Source: Mesotaenium endlicherianum
Lineage: Eukaryota > Streptophyta > Zygnematophyceae > Zygnematales > Mesotaeniaceae
Direction: 5' to 3'
DNA: 64,000 nucleotides
Assembly (NCBI GenBank): GCA_009602735.1
Contig: WELA01013856.1
Location: 443,308 to 507,307, forward strand
The notes under the pieces were generated by a model, which worked only from the letters and a program-made list of their open reading frames with translations, did not search any database and was not told where the DNA came from. Numbering within the stretch: the first letter of the stretch is position 1; each line of letters opens with the position of its first letter. Position numbers and translations under genes: made by a program. Below, piece after piece: positions 46,402 to 58,588 of the stretch.

Positions 46402-48056
46402 CTAGAATCGTAAGTGTTGAATATGGGAACATTGATCGCGGTAGTTGTAATGTAAGCAGCCACGGCTATACATGTAATGTGGTGAAATTTTCTGAGGGTC
46501 ATCTGAAGCTGCACACTCTTGGAAGGACAATGTGTCACCTCTGAAACCAAACAAATCTACATTATACTCCACGATGGCTTCAGCAACCAAACTTCTGAAG
46601 GAAGAGTAAGTTAGCTTGTGTCCGGATAAAAACCCACTACATTTATGCTTATGAAAACTTGTTGTCCCTCGTTGCTCGTAAAAGCAAGTTTGCCGGATAC
46701 TCCCGGTGCCCTTGGGTTTGTGCCAAAGATCCATCAATTATATCAGCTTGCTAGGCGCCATCACGTTGCGTGTGCAGCATGTGCTGGTGTCTAGTTTCAG
46801 ACTAGACTGTAAAAAGTGATTCCTGTTAGTCTCAAGCAACCGGGACATCTCAAGACCCACTAGATAAAGGGCACAAATTGAAAAAGTGCACCTCGTTTTG
46901 CTCTCCAGATTCGTCAGTAACCTCAGCGGGACAACAATGATGGAGATATCAGCTCTACTAGCTACAGCATCCGTAATCAATTCTGACATGCCCCTCTGAC
47001 ACTCTATGTCACATCATACTGCTAATACTTGTGCATCCAAATACTCGGAAGATGGTCTCCACCATCTCTGGAAATAGAATCTAACGACTCCAACTGTGGC
47101 CTGCTTCACAGCCCCTACATGATGGGCAAGTCCAACTGATATGTATGCTCTCCATCTAGCCACAACATGCCTCAAGAGGTTAATTACCGTCCATCCAAGT
47201 CAATCCATGACTCCGACACCTCTCCCAACAAGGTTGCGTGCAAAGTAAGCTTAGCTTGGCACCACGCTAGACATTAGAGCTTGACTGGCAGACAAATCAC
47301 CTCTTTGCACGGGCAAATGACCACCTCGTATCTTGCAACTGGAACACATCCATGTTAGACAGTCTAGGCCTCTCCTGTGGCTGCCGGGCTTCATGCTGCC
47401 CATGCTTGGGGGGGAAGAGACTCTTTTGTCTGCAAAAAGTCCTCTGATAGGTAGGTACATTCGAATCTCTCTGCCGGATTACCTCTGCGGAACACCTCTG
47501 TCAAAAACGCCAGCGTCACCAGTCATGGGAACATGGTGTATTGATTGCCACCACTACCTGTCTGGCTGCTGCAGCTCCTCACGGTGCTTCGCCAGCTTGT
47601 CGGCCACCTCTGTCAAACAGGTCCCTCTTCTGTGAACCATCCGTCACCCTCCGCCCCCATGCCTCCCCCAAGGAATTATTCCCTCGAGAGCTGCAGCTTT
47701 TTGCCGGTGCCAGGACCAGTTCAAGATGCTGCATCTATTCGCACTCAATTTAATCACGCCTTCTGAGCCCAAGGCACCCCTGGAGGCCTTTGTGAAATGT
47801 GGACAGGCTAAGTGTGGCGGTTCACTGTCGCTTCCCTCCTCAGCAACCTAATTCAGGGCTCGTGGTGTAGATCAGGATGGAGGGCTTAAGCGTACCCTCC
47901 AGGTCCTCGTTAAAGAGCTGTCTGACTTCCTCTGTAACTTCCTCGCTGCTGTTTGGACTCACATAGAGTAACTCAATTGCTGAATGTTCAATGTAAGGGC
48001 AAAAGTGGGACCTCAGGTCAGGGCTTGGGCCAGGCTTCATGATTGTTTTCAACCGC
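46402..48056 (-). CDS. Possible unrecognised intron-containing gene (low confidence)
   Basis: Several minus-strand pieces have ordinary protein composition, unlike the biased frames nearby: 48056-47840 (MRLKTIMKPGPSPDLRSHF, AIELLYVSPNSSEEVTEEV), 46989-46800 (MSELITDAVASRADISIIVV, LYLVGLEMSRLLETNRNHF) and about 46660-46490 (GHKLTYSSFRSLVAEAIVEY). No family was recognised and no continuous exon chain could be built. It could be a gene, a pseudogene or chance. If real, it would be divergent from PIGW with almost no spacing. Confidence 0.25.
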
Positions 48057-48121
48057 ATACTGACTCCAGTCCACTTTCTGCAGGGCGGTCCACACAAGGG
48101 GGGACGAGAAGCCTTCTCAAA

Positions 48122-51100
48122 ATGCCAGGTGGCACTCTGCCAGAGGCTATTCTTGATCTGGCACTGCTTGTCGCGCCGAGCGTTGCCCTCACGACGGTAA
48201 GTCCTTGGAATACCCCCCTCCCATCACCCCCCCTCCCCGTCCCTCCCCACCCCTTCCCCTCTCTCTCACCTGTCCATGACAAGCCTCAGCAGCGCCTCCT
48301 GTGTGGTGGTGGAGTTAGCGCAAGGAGGGGGAGGGGAAGGAGAAATATACCCCAGTATATGCGGCTGAATCCTGCTGACTTGGCCCTGCCCAGTCAGCAG
48401 CCTTAATCATTTTGTCAGGCTTTGGCCTTGCCAGCTGCCGCAGTGGCCCTCCTGCCTAGCAACAGCCCAGCAGCGGCAGCAGGAGCGTAGGGCTTCTTCC
48501 TCAGCCAGGGTTAGCAAATTCTTTGGACTTTCAACGTGGGGCAGGGGTGTTATGGAATGATGTGTCATATTACCCCGCTTGCAGGTGCTGGCCGACTGGC
48601 AGTTTGCCTGCCTGGGCGCCACCTGTCTTGTCATCGCCAGCCTCCTAGTCCTGGCCAGGTACTGCCCCTGCACGCATTCTCATCCTCTTTTCGCCGCGTT
48701 GCTGTCTTGACCGCCGAGCAGCACAGCAATCGTGCCCTAGCCGGCCAGTGAGTTTGCACAGCTATGTGTAACAAATTGGAATCTGGATGGACGTCCTGAA
48801 GTATGTATGTGTATATATACATACGTGCTTGTACATACACACATGCATATGAAGGTACTCTATAATATGTGAATGCATGTGTACGCATATGGACATATAT
48901 TTGATATATGTGTTTATAGATGTATATATGTGTATGTAGATGTACATACACATATATATGTATATATATATGTATACATGTATACGTAGATGTATATACA
49001 TACAAATATAAAGTCATAGTCATATCCATATCTGCCTTCTGCACACTGTGGTGCCCTCTTTAGACCGAGCACAACACACATGTAAATTTCGGCTCCACTT
49101 AACAATGGAGCAAGGTGCTGCCAGCGGCGTAGCGAGAGCTGCCGCTTCTCTCGGGCTCGTCCTGTTGGCCCTCCGTACTTAGCCCAGCCCAGCCCAGCCC
49201 AGCCCAGCCAGCTGTTTGCTAACGCTTGCCCAACACGGGGTGCTGTCAGCCCCGCCCGCGAGCAGCAAGTTAGCCCTGCAAGCGCTGCCGTGGCTGCCTG
49301 TGCTTGTGTGTCAGTGAGTGACGTCCGTGGCCATGAAGGAGAGGGACAGAGAGTGACAGGAAGCCGGGCTCGCTCAGGGTGGCAGGTGTGCCGCTGTGGA
49401 GTGAGCTGCCCCCTTCTGCTCCTACGCCTCAGCTCGCCGCGAGGCCCCTCCGGGCGCCCTACCTGTCCACCTTCCGCTCCATGATGGTAACTCTCGCCCC
49501 CCGCCGCCTTCTGCTCATCACTTCTTTGTGACACCCCGCTATTTTTGACTTCTTGCTACGGGCTCTTTCAATGAACCGGGTTCACTTCCTCTTCGGTGTA
49601 TCATTATGCATGGTTTCTCCTGTTTTTGCAACGCATAAATTGTCCCCTTGTCTTTCAATACTTTGGATGTATGACAGAGGCTCGTAGATAAAGGTATGCG
49701 TGAGGAAAGAAGCAAGTTAGAAATTGTAGCAGTGCATGCAGGCGTAGTGCGCCCGCTTTGCCTGCTGCGCTGCTTGCAAGGTCCCGTTCGCAGTCCCCTG
49801 CTCCTGCTCTGCAAGAACTGCTCTTCCATGCGTTCTAGGCCGTACATCAGCGTGTACGTCTCTCTTGCTGTGTGTGTGTATGTGTGTGTGTGTGTGTGCG
49901 CGCGCGTGCGTGCGTGCGAACACTTACCAGGCTCTCCTGGCGTGCCAAGTGTTGGCGCTCTTTCGGCCCACCTGGCCATCCAGTTGGCAGCGTGATCGGT
50001 TCTCGGCCGCTCGAGTGCGCGTGCCAGGCGGCGGCGACGCGGCCGCCGGCGTGACGCAAACTCTGCCGGCGTGCGCGAGCATCACACCCTGCCTGTTGAC
50101 TTTTGCGCTGTTCCGGCAGTGACGGTGGGGCTGCGAGGGTGCGCTGCTGCAGATGACGATGACATGCATCAGCATCCTGGCAGTGGACTTTAAGGCGTTC
50201 CCCCGGCGCTTCGCCAAGACGGAGACTTACGGCACCGGCCTGGTCCGTGCGGAAAATCCAACCCCGCAAGCACTCGCTCCTGTGCTCCCGCTCTTCCGTG
50301 CTCCCCTCCCCCTCTCTTTGTCTTCGTGCTCCCACGACCCTGGCCTGGTCCGTGCAGAAGCTGCACATAAGCTCACTCCGACCGCCCCCTCGCCCTTGTC
50401 CTCTCCCTCTCTCTCTATCCGAGCCTTCTTGCTGCCCAAACCGGGAACGGGGAAAGGGGGGTGGGGGAAAGAGGGGAAAGGAAGAGGGGAAGGGGGCTCA
50501 ACGGAGAGAGGGAGGAAGGGTGTGGGGTCACATGCTCTGAAAGCTCGTCCCACGCAGGCACCTGTTACTCATCCGTAAGAGTTGGGGTGAGAAGAATTGG
50601 GCAGGAAGTGCATGATTGGGCAGGTGTGTCAGCATGCTATTACAGCTCAAGGGTCAAATCAGAAACGGAATGTGAGGTTGTCATCAATGGCATTGCCCTA
50701 CAGTCTACGCCCGCCTGAGTCAAACTTCCCCCTTCCCCCCCCCTGTCTCCTGCCCCCCTGCCCTCCCTTTGCTGCCCTGTCCCCCTCTCCGCCCCCCCTC
50801 CTTGGCTGTCCTCTTCCCCCCCAAAGGAGCCCCAGGTGAACAGTCACATCATGCTTAGTTAACAGCAGTCGCCTGGCCACAAGCCATCAGCAGCTCCCGC
50901 CACGTGTCGTGTGGAGCTTCATCAGGTGAGCACTGTGTCGGGGCGACGCACAACACAGCATTGGGGGGCTTCTCTGTCGCAGGCGTGGGGTGTGCTCGCG
51001 CGCATGACACTCATAGTATGTGCGCAATCTGCCCCGTTGTCTGTGCACGCTGAACGTGCTGGATGTGCTAAATTGTGCTGACATTGTGTGTCGGGACTGT

Positions 51101-54100
51101 GCAGATGGATGTAGGAGTGGGCTCGTTCGTGCTCGCCAATGGTATTGTCTCCAAGCAGGCCAGGGCTGTGCTTTCCCCCTCCCCCATGTAAGCTGCCCTG
51201 CTAATCTCCCTCCTCCCCCCCCCCTCCCTCCCNTAAACGACTCAAATGACATGGTCTCTCCTTTCCTCCCTCCCTCTCCCTCTCCCTCCCTGATTCTACG
51301 GGAAGACTCTTCTTGCTTTGCAGTACATGCGGGGCACATGCAGCACAGCTACACCGGGCAGGCCTGGCCTCATCGGCTACCTGGTTCCTCTGAGGGCAAG
51401 TGCCAGTAGCACGTGGCAGTGGGCGCTAGCGGGAGAGGCGGTTGTGAATGAGACATCCAGAGGGTGCTCTGTGGCAGGTCTCTGGGGGGGCCTTGTGCTG
51501 ACAGCTGGCAGCGTGAGAGCCCGCAAGCTGTTGAGCTATCCGCCTCCAACTGGGCACTGACAGACGGCAGCATGAGAGAGAGGGGAAGGGTATGATGAGG
51601 GTGGGGCGGTGGTAAGGAGGACTATCAGATGAGGCGGGATGTCTAGAGGTAACCAACGGCATTGCAGGGCGTGCTGCTGCCCGGTGGGTCTGACCGGGCA
51701 GGGCCTCAGCGGCACGAGGAGGAGGAGGAGGAGGAGGAGGAGGAGGAGGAAGGGGGGCGTTGCAATCTGTTGCGCCCCTTTTGGCCCTCGGCTTCTGCCG
51801 CCTCCTGCTGGTCAAGGGCTCCGGCTACCAGGTGCCGGCGCACGCACGCGTACCCCTGCCTGCCTGCCTCCTTTCTGTTGCTGCCAGACGCTCTCTCCCT
51901 CTCTTGGTTTCTCTCTTTCTCCCTCTCTCACTTGCTTGTCCTTGTTGCGCAGCTTGTTGCCGTGCTGCGCCTGTCCCTTGGCAGCAAATGCCGAAGTAGC
52001 GCAGCATGTGCCGCAAGTGCTGGTGCACTGCACGACGGGGTTGGCCGAGCAGCGGGGCAGGGCTGCTCCACCTCGAGCCCCAAAATCTTTCCCTGTCTTA
52101 TAGCTCTAGAAAAAAAACAAAAACAAAACAAAAAGAGAGTCGACAAATAAGTCACAACGAAACAAGAAACACAGTGTTCGTGATCTGACCCCAGCAGCCC
52201 CACGTTGCACACCGTGGTGACCGGGGTAGGGCGTTCGGGGGGGTGCAGGAGCACGTGGGGGAGTACGGGGTGCACTGGAACTTCTTCTTCACGCTGGCCG
52301 CGGTGGCGCTGCTCACGCACGCCGTCCGCATCCCCGCCCGCATGAGTGGCCTCGTGGGCCTTGCCTGCCTCACAGGTGTCGCCCTGTGCTGCTCCGTCCT
52401 GGTCCCTGGCATGTGCGTCCCCAATGTTGCCGTCCCTATGTCTACTTGTGCTGCTAGTAGTATATGAGTGACAGCAATGGCGGAAGATTGGTAGCAGGGC
52501 TAGTCCTGGAGCTGTGACCGCTGCCAGGTGTTGCGCATGCAGGAGGGACAATCTGTAGGGGCTGATCTTCTTCGACTTGAGCTCGCTCCCTGTCCCCTCT
52601 CAACCTCCTTAGTCCCCCTTCTTCCACCCCACTACAAACGGGGGTGGGTGGCAAGGGGGGGGCTTGCTCTCTTATGAAGGATGCGTTTGCTAGTTCTCTG
52701 GTTTCCTATCAGGCAGGAGGGCACGGCTGGTGCCCATCTGTGCGTCTCCTCCTTTCTCTCTCTCTCCCGCTCTCTTTCTCTTTCTCTCTCTCCCCCTCCC
52801 TAACTCATGCTCCCTTCCTCTCTTTCACTTTCTTTGACATTCTCCCTCTCTCACTCTCTGTTTGCTGAGGGCGTGAGCTGACATGTGTGAGGCACTTGGC
52901 TGCTCTGGACCCGCGGGGCAGCATACCAGGTGGCGCTGTCCAGCACGAGCTTGAGCGCCTACTTGACTTCAGACGAGAGGGGCCCTGATCTTCTCAGTTT
53001 CAACAAAGAGGGCGCCGTCAGCGTTGCAGGTCTTTGCAGCTTCGCCATCAGCTGCCCTTGTTGTTATGTTGCCATGTACCACTCGCTTTGTTAGGCAGCA
53101 AAAGCTGCACAACACCAACTGCTGTTCAAGTGCAGCAGTCACATCAGCAGCAGCAGCAGCAGCGCCAGCACTGCAGTGGCGGCAGCGTGAGAGCTATTGC
53201 GACGAGGCGGCCACCCTTGGCGTGCCCAAGAGAGCCCGTGATGCAGGCAGCTGGTGTGGAGCGTGGGCTGGTGGAAGGGCGGTGCAGCAACAGCGCACGA
53301 GAGGTTGCTACTCATGAATTTACTTGTGTGTGCAGTCGCAGCAGCGCACGTACGACGAGCTCCTCAGAATGCTTGGGAATCCTTCTGTAATGGTTTCAGG
53401 CTCACCCCTGGAGGTTGGGGGGCTGGCTGGGGGGCCGCAGGCGGGGGTAAAGGGGAGGGGAATTATGCCAAATTGCTTGCAAGCATGGGACAAAGCCGCC
53501 CGCCCACTTGCACAAGACATTGTGCCGAGCGCGCGCACACAAGCGAGAGGATATCGAGCGTGCTTGCAGGGGAGCAAGGGGGCATTGCCCCGCTCCTTGG
53601 GGGGGCCATGGACTCGTCGCGCATGCCCCCCACACAGCTTTGCAGGAGGAGCTGGCCTTGTGCTGGCTCGTGTGCATGCTTGAGTACGCGTGTACTGCAA
53701 GCTCCACAGGCCCAGAGCGGGAAATCGCGTCTGGTCATGCGTGCGCATATACCAGCTTCAGGGTCAGAGGCGTAACAGAGCCACCTCTTGAATTTCCTGC
53801 GCATGTGCATGTGCGTGTTCGTGGTTGCACAGGCTACTGGGCGCTGTATCTGATGAGCGTGCAGCTGGGGCGCTTGCTCCTGGCCCCCACCGCCGGTGAG
53901 AGAGCACACCCTCCCTTCCCCCTCGCCTCTAGCTACTTGTTCCTCCCCCCCACCATCCCAACCCTACGCGTGTACAGCGACTTTGGAGAGAGGACCCGCA
54001 CAACTATATCTATAGACGTAAGAACCTGTCCTCATTAAAACCTTGGATGCGAGGACGTGGACAACCAGAATCGTGGATCAGACGACCTCCACAACAGGGA

Positions 54101-56765
54101 CTGTAGATCTGAGGACCCGCACAACTAGCATGGAAGATTTGAGGCCGTCGGTGATGATGATGAGCTGGAGGAGGCAGACGAGGAGCAGGTGAAGGAGGAG
54201 GCGGAGGTGACTAAAGGGGACAAACACTCTGGGCTCAGGCAGCTGTATGTCGGACATGGAGGCGGTTCGGGCACTGTAGCGTCTCACATAGTAGCTGCTC
54301 TATCCCACCGCCACTCCCCACAACTCCTTCTTCTCCAACCTTTGCAACTCTGCAGCTTCTCCTCTACAGCTAGCTTCTGGAGCTCGCCAATTTCAGCTCT
54401 ACATTATGTGGCATGGCATGGCATGGCATGGCATGGCATGGCACAACATGACCGGGAGCCTGATGGGGGCCATGGATGGTGACACGTGGCATGACGGCAT
54501 GGAGGGAGCGCAGCTGGGAAGCAGGGCAAGGAGCGCAGCGGCTCAGGGAGGCAGAAGCAGGCGCAATCGCAGGCACAGCTGGCTGCGCACCTTTGCATGC
54601 TCGACGCAGCTCTCTGGTGCGCCGCTGCCACATGCCCCTCCTTGACATGCTGCCGTGTGGCCCATGGGCGTGCGCTGCCGTAGGCCCCTGGCTCGCATGT
54701 AATCTTGCCAGTTAGCAGTTTGCGTGTAATTGGGAACCAGAGCCGGATGCAACAGCTGTCCCCACCATTTTTTTTCTCAATGTTGGCTTTGCATGTGCCT
54801 CTTGCATGGGGTTGCTTGTCCCACCGTGGCTCGACACTTCAGAATCCTGTGGTACCAGTAGGTGGTGACTTGCGCTTCTTGAGTGCGCCTAAGTGCCCCT
54901 GGGCCTGTGGCTTGAAGGGTGACAACTTGAATGCTTGACCTAGAAATGAAGCTCACATGTGTGTGTGTGTTTGATCGGTCTGCATGTAAGTGTGCAGGGC
55001 TGCTAGCTGGGTGCTGAACAATTACGTCGAGAGGGTGTCTCGGCGCACTGTGAGTCTTGATATCTATCACTTCTTATTACTCCCCTCTTTCCCTCCCTCC
55101 TCTCTCTCCCTCTCCCACTTTCTCTCCCTCCTCCTGCTCTCCTTTGCTCCAGCCCCCTTTTGTCTCCATCCATTTCCAGCTCGCCCTCCCCTTTGCCCTC
55201 AGTCTCCTTTTCCCTTACTCTCTCTCTCTCCCCCCCCCCTTTTTCTTCCCCTCTCCCTCTTCCTCTCAAATCTCCCTCTCTTTTTTCGACCCTTCAATCC
55301 AGCCCCCTCTCCTACTCCAGCTCCCTCCCCCTTCCCCTGCCTCTCTCTCTCTCCCTCTCTGCCTCCCTCTCCCCCCCNNNNNNNNNNNNNNNNNNNNNNN
55401 NNNNNNNNNNNNNNNNNNNNCTCTGCCTCCCTCTCTCCCTCCCCTTCTTTTTCCTCTTCCTTTTCCTCTCCTGTCTCTAGCGCCCGCCCATGTGTCCGTG
55501 CGTGCACGCAGACACGTATGACTGTGCCATTTACTTGGAGCTGCAGTGTGCATACATTATTAAAGCTGCTGCCAAAGAACGCAGCGTATAGTAGCATGTA
55601 CGTAGCCTGATGAATGCTTTGTAAAATTGCTGATATCACATGTTCTGCGTCCTGCGCTTGCTTGGAGGGAGGGGGCAGTGCAACATGGCATACGTGTTCT
55701 GGATCCTTGCCCAAAATGTTCAGGTGATCACTTCGCCTCTGCTGCCTGCTTCATCTTGCAGCCTCTGCTTCATCCCCGCTTAATTTTATGTAGGTGGTTT
55801 GGATGAAGGCTCTATTCGCTTAAAGATCTCATCAGTTGAAGTCGTGTTCATGCACGTTCTATATTGATAACGCTTGTATGTTCTGTTTATATGCATATAT
55901 CGCTGTGGCTGTCTGGATGTATGTTCATGAATAAAATTTTAAACATTGTGAAGTACAGCACTGCAGCTCCCGTTCCTGTCCTCTTCTATTTTCCCGCGCA
56001 ATGACAAGAAGAGGAAGAGGCTCGCCTTTTGTGCAGCACAACAAAGTAGCATGAGGAGGTCCCCTGAGAAAGCACAACTCCCTTATGGTGGATGCTGGCA
56101 CACAGGCCTGGTCTCTGGACGACACATGACACCTGGTTGACTTCTTGATTGGTTGACTGCAAGCAGATCATTGTGGTCTACGTGGTCGCGCACTCGGCCT
56201 GGCCTAGCGTCAGGGTCCGGTTCTTGGAGGCGCTCGACCACCATCTGCTTCCTGCCTTCTTGCTTGTGAGTAGTCGGGACGCCCGTCATTCCTGACACAT
56301 CTGCGTCCCAAAGCCGGGTGATGCTTCTCTTATATCGAGTGATGTCATGCTCCCATCATCCTTAATGTACTGATTAGAAAGGCTCACTGCAGAAGCCTTC
56401 TTCGTGAAGGAGTAAGTATTGATGGATGTTCTTAACGTGCACCCTTCTCATAATACTCATGCCGGCTGGTTTCATGTGTCGTTAAGGAAGGACGACTGGG
56501 CTAGCGCAGGCAGGCTTGCACCATTGTTGCATTTGGCTGTGTCTGCATGTTGCTGCTTTGGATTTGATACTGCTCACACCCTCAATCAAACCTGTGCATG
56601 ATGCTGCAGGCCAATGTTTTGACGGGGCTGGTCAACTTCAGCATCGACACACTCGCAGTCGCCCCATGGCCGGCCTTTGCACTCCTCCTCGTGTACATGG
56701 CTGCATTCATGACAATCTGCTTATTTCTGGATTCCTCCATTGCGGAACGAGCTAAAAGTGTATGA
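48122..56765 (+). CDS. PIGW: GPI-anchor inositol acyltransferase GWT1/PIG-W
   Basis: ER multi-pass enzyme that acylates the inositol of GlcN-PI early in GPI-anchor synthesis. Exons recognised: 48122-48196 ([18 protein letters not shown]), 48585-48658 ([18 protein letters not shown]), 49444-49486 ([10 protein letters not shown]), 50153-50242 ([27 protein letters not shown]), 51105-51187 ([18 protein letters not shown]), about 51760-51831 ([17 protein letters not shown]), 52249-52375 ([20 protein letters not shown]), 52922-53029 ([17 protein letters not shown]), 53833-53895 ([15 protein letters not shown]), 54998-55049 (YVERVSRRT), 55679-55723 ([15 protein letters not shown]) and 56610-56765 ([17 protein letters not shown]), ending TGA. 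Key motifs are in family order. Uncertain: the start (48122 chosen; family members have about 10-15 residues more), one exon between 51187 and 51760, and a possible acidic exon near 54140-54190. The small N gap is intronic. Confidence 0.92.
48800..49010. repeat. Intronic TATG/TACA alternating tract
   Basis: Alternating TATGTA/TACATA steps over about 200 bases in a PIGW intron. AT-rich against a GC-rich background; similar in character to 18100-18250. Confidence 0.7.
49181..49209. repeat. (AGCCC)n pentanucleotide repeat
   Basis: Nearly six perfect AGCCC units in the same PIGW intron. Confidence 0.9.
51233..51233. other. Single undetermined base
   Basis: One N in a C/T-rich intron of PIGW, 45 bases after the donor of the exon ending at 51187. 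No coding effect. Confidence 0.95.
51716..51751. repeat. (GAG)n microsatellite next to a PIGW exon
   Basis: About 12 GAG units directly upstream of the exon encoding [17 protein letters not shown]. If the exon started earlier, the repeat would encode poly-Gly in the PIGW frame. The acceptor could not be fixed. Confidence 0.85.
53990..54140. repeat. 30-bp tandem repeat (five degenerate units) in PIGW
   Basis: Units begin GAGGACCCGCACAAC, with one diverged second unit, then GAGGACGTGGACAAC, GACGACCTCCACAAC and GAGGACCCGCACAAC again; spacing is 30 bases (one unit 31). The array sits after the exon ending at 53895 and runs straight into an acidic-coding stretch ([12 protein letters not shown]) at about 54152-54189. 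Confidence 0.75.
54410..54442. repeat. (GGCAT)n pentanucleotide repeat
   Basis: About 6.5 perfect GGCAT units in a PIGW intron. Confidence 0.9.
55075..55480. repeat. Long polypyrimidine tract with 43-base N gap
   Basis: About 400 bases that are almost all C and T, containing N at 55378-55420. It starts a few bases after the exon ending at 55049 and is intronic. Confidence 0.9.
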
Positions 56766-58081
56766 CAATAATCCATCCATTGGTGTAACATTTTTGGGCC
56801 ACATGAAATGCAGAAGACTAGGCTCGTCTTGTAGCCACTAATGCATTGCAAGCTTCACCACTATGACCAGCTCTTATTGTTGCTGACATGCATACCACTT
56901 GTTGCATTGCATCATGAAAGTTGTACAGTATCTATATGCATGCAATGTGCCGTACACACTAAGGCCACATTCCAGTTTGCAGTATCAATATGACTTGCTG
57001 GGGGTATGTATTGTCCATGGCTTTACGACATGCTTGTGTGCATGGTACTGTGCATGGCAGATGACTGAAGGTGAGTGAAACAACAGCATCAATATAAATT
57101 CTCAATTGGAGAAGGCCTGGTCTCAAGTAATGACGCTAAGCATATAGGTTGTCGTTGGATTGGCTTGGCCACTAATCGTTGAGTAGATAGGCATGCCAAA
57201 GTGTAGCGTGGCAAAAACATATGAGCATTTCAACTACCCGACTCCTGAAAGCACACGTCACATATAGCCATACGACCTATTCAAATCATACAGAACTTAA
57301 AACTCCGCACCTAAACATAACCAATCGGACAATGAACCATTCACTACGCAAACTGCAAGTACATCAGGGCGAGTGCTGTAGACACTTGTGGTATTGTTGA
57401 AAACAACATACTGGCAGTTATTTTAGGCTATACATATGCCTTGGTAGGAGGAAGCGTTCACCTTCCACATGAAGGGAAGAAAAGGCAAAGGGGGAAAGTA
57501 CCACTGTTGGAAGTGGTTGTTTGTGCCCTCCCAAGAAAGTTCAACATTCAAGCTTGAAGCTAAGAGTGGCATCATCTCACAATACCCATATCCATCTCAA
57601 AAAAAATCCCTACAATTCTCGTCATGCAGAAGCATGGAGTGTTTGATTACCTCAGTTGCATAAATGACAAGCCTTTACCTAACCAACCCTCCACTACAAT
57701 AAGGGATAACCCTAGCATCTGCCTTCTCCATATTCCGTCAACGAACAGATCTATTCATGCCTACGGATTCTAAAGACTTTCTGCAGCTCAAATCTGCAAA
57801 TTATTTGTCCCCAGCAGACTTTGCTTCAAGGCCCCACTTCCAGCTTGGCACTGTTAAGAGACATTGGAAATGCAATAGTATGCGAAGGCTGCAAGTTCAT
57901 ATGGTGCAGAAAACCCCTCTTAAGAATACTAAGTGGACCATCGATAACCTAGAACCATGAGATCTTTACTATGCATGTGAAGTTACCGGGTGGCAAAACA
58001 TCCCAAAAACAGGTTTGAGTGAGTTGGATATACACAGGTAGGCTTCTTCTTATAAGGCATCTACTAAGAGCTATAGGTTGA
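56766..58081. other. Convergent 3' flanks of PIGW and the small zinc-finger gene
   Basis: About 1.3 kb, AT-richer than the PIGW gene, between facing stop codons. No conserved frame recognised. Confidence 0.5.
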
Positions 58082-58588
58082 TCAGGCTGGCTGCAAGTGA
58101 GGAAAGCACTGGAATAGATCGGCTTTAGGATGCCGGGCTTCTGCATGCTCTTTACATTTAGCCTCATTTGTAGTGCAGATAAAACTCTGCATGCACACCT
58201 TGCACTGCACAAACAGACATCAAATGCTCGTTTAAGCACGCCGCAAAAGAGACCAGGTTCTGAAAAGATACCAGAACAAGCAAAGCGTCGTATGAAGAAA
58301 CGGTCGTGACATAGTCATACATATGCTCGACAGGCACAGAAGTCACTACTAGATAGAATACCTGAATGTTCATGGCCTTCTCATTGGATTTAAGCTGGCT
58401 TCCTGCACAATAATATCCACAAATGACTGACGAATAAGACAAGTGAACGTTACTCGTACATCCTATGGGCCACAAACTCAAAGATCAAAGTACCAGGGAA
58501 GATCTAAATACACACCTTTGTTGCTACCCGCTTTAGCCAAATTTCTCTCTCTGGCTGTTTTGGACTTCTGAGCATTACCGCCACCCAT
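58082..58588 (-). CDS. Small At2g23090-like 4F5/C2H2 zinc-finger protein
   Basis: Complete three-exon gene: 58588-58516, 58402-58362 and 58204-58082 (TGA). Phases join and give 78 residues, the usual size for this plant family. The N-terminus MGGGNAQKSKTARERNLAKA is the basic 4F5-like segment. Exon 2 gives SQLKSNEKAMNIQ. Exon 3 carries one C2H2-type finger, CKVCMQSFICTTNEAKCKEH followed by AEARHPKADLFQCFPHL. The family is conserved in plants and algae; its cellular role is poorly known. Short length and a single finger distinguish it from transcription factors. Confidence 0.95.

Noticed and set aside
53990-54140. Possible CRISPR-like array (30-bp units)
   Set aside because: Units are contiguous without spacers and the genome is eukaryotic; it is a simple tandem repeat.
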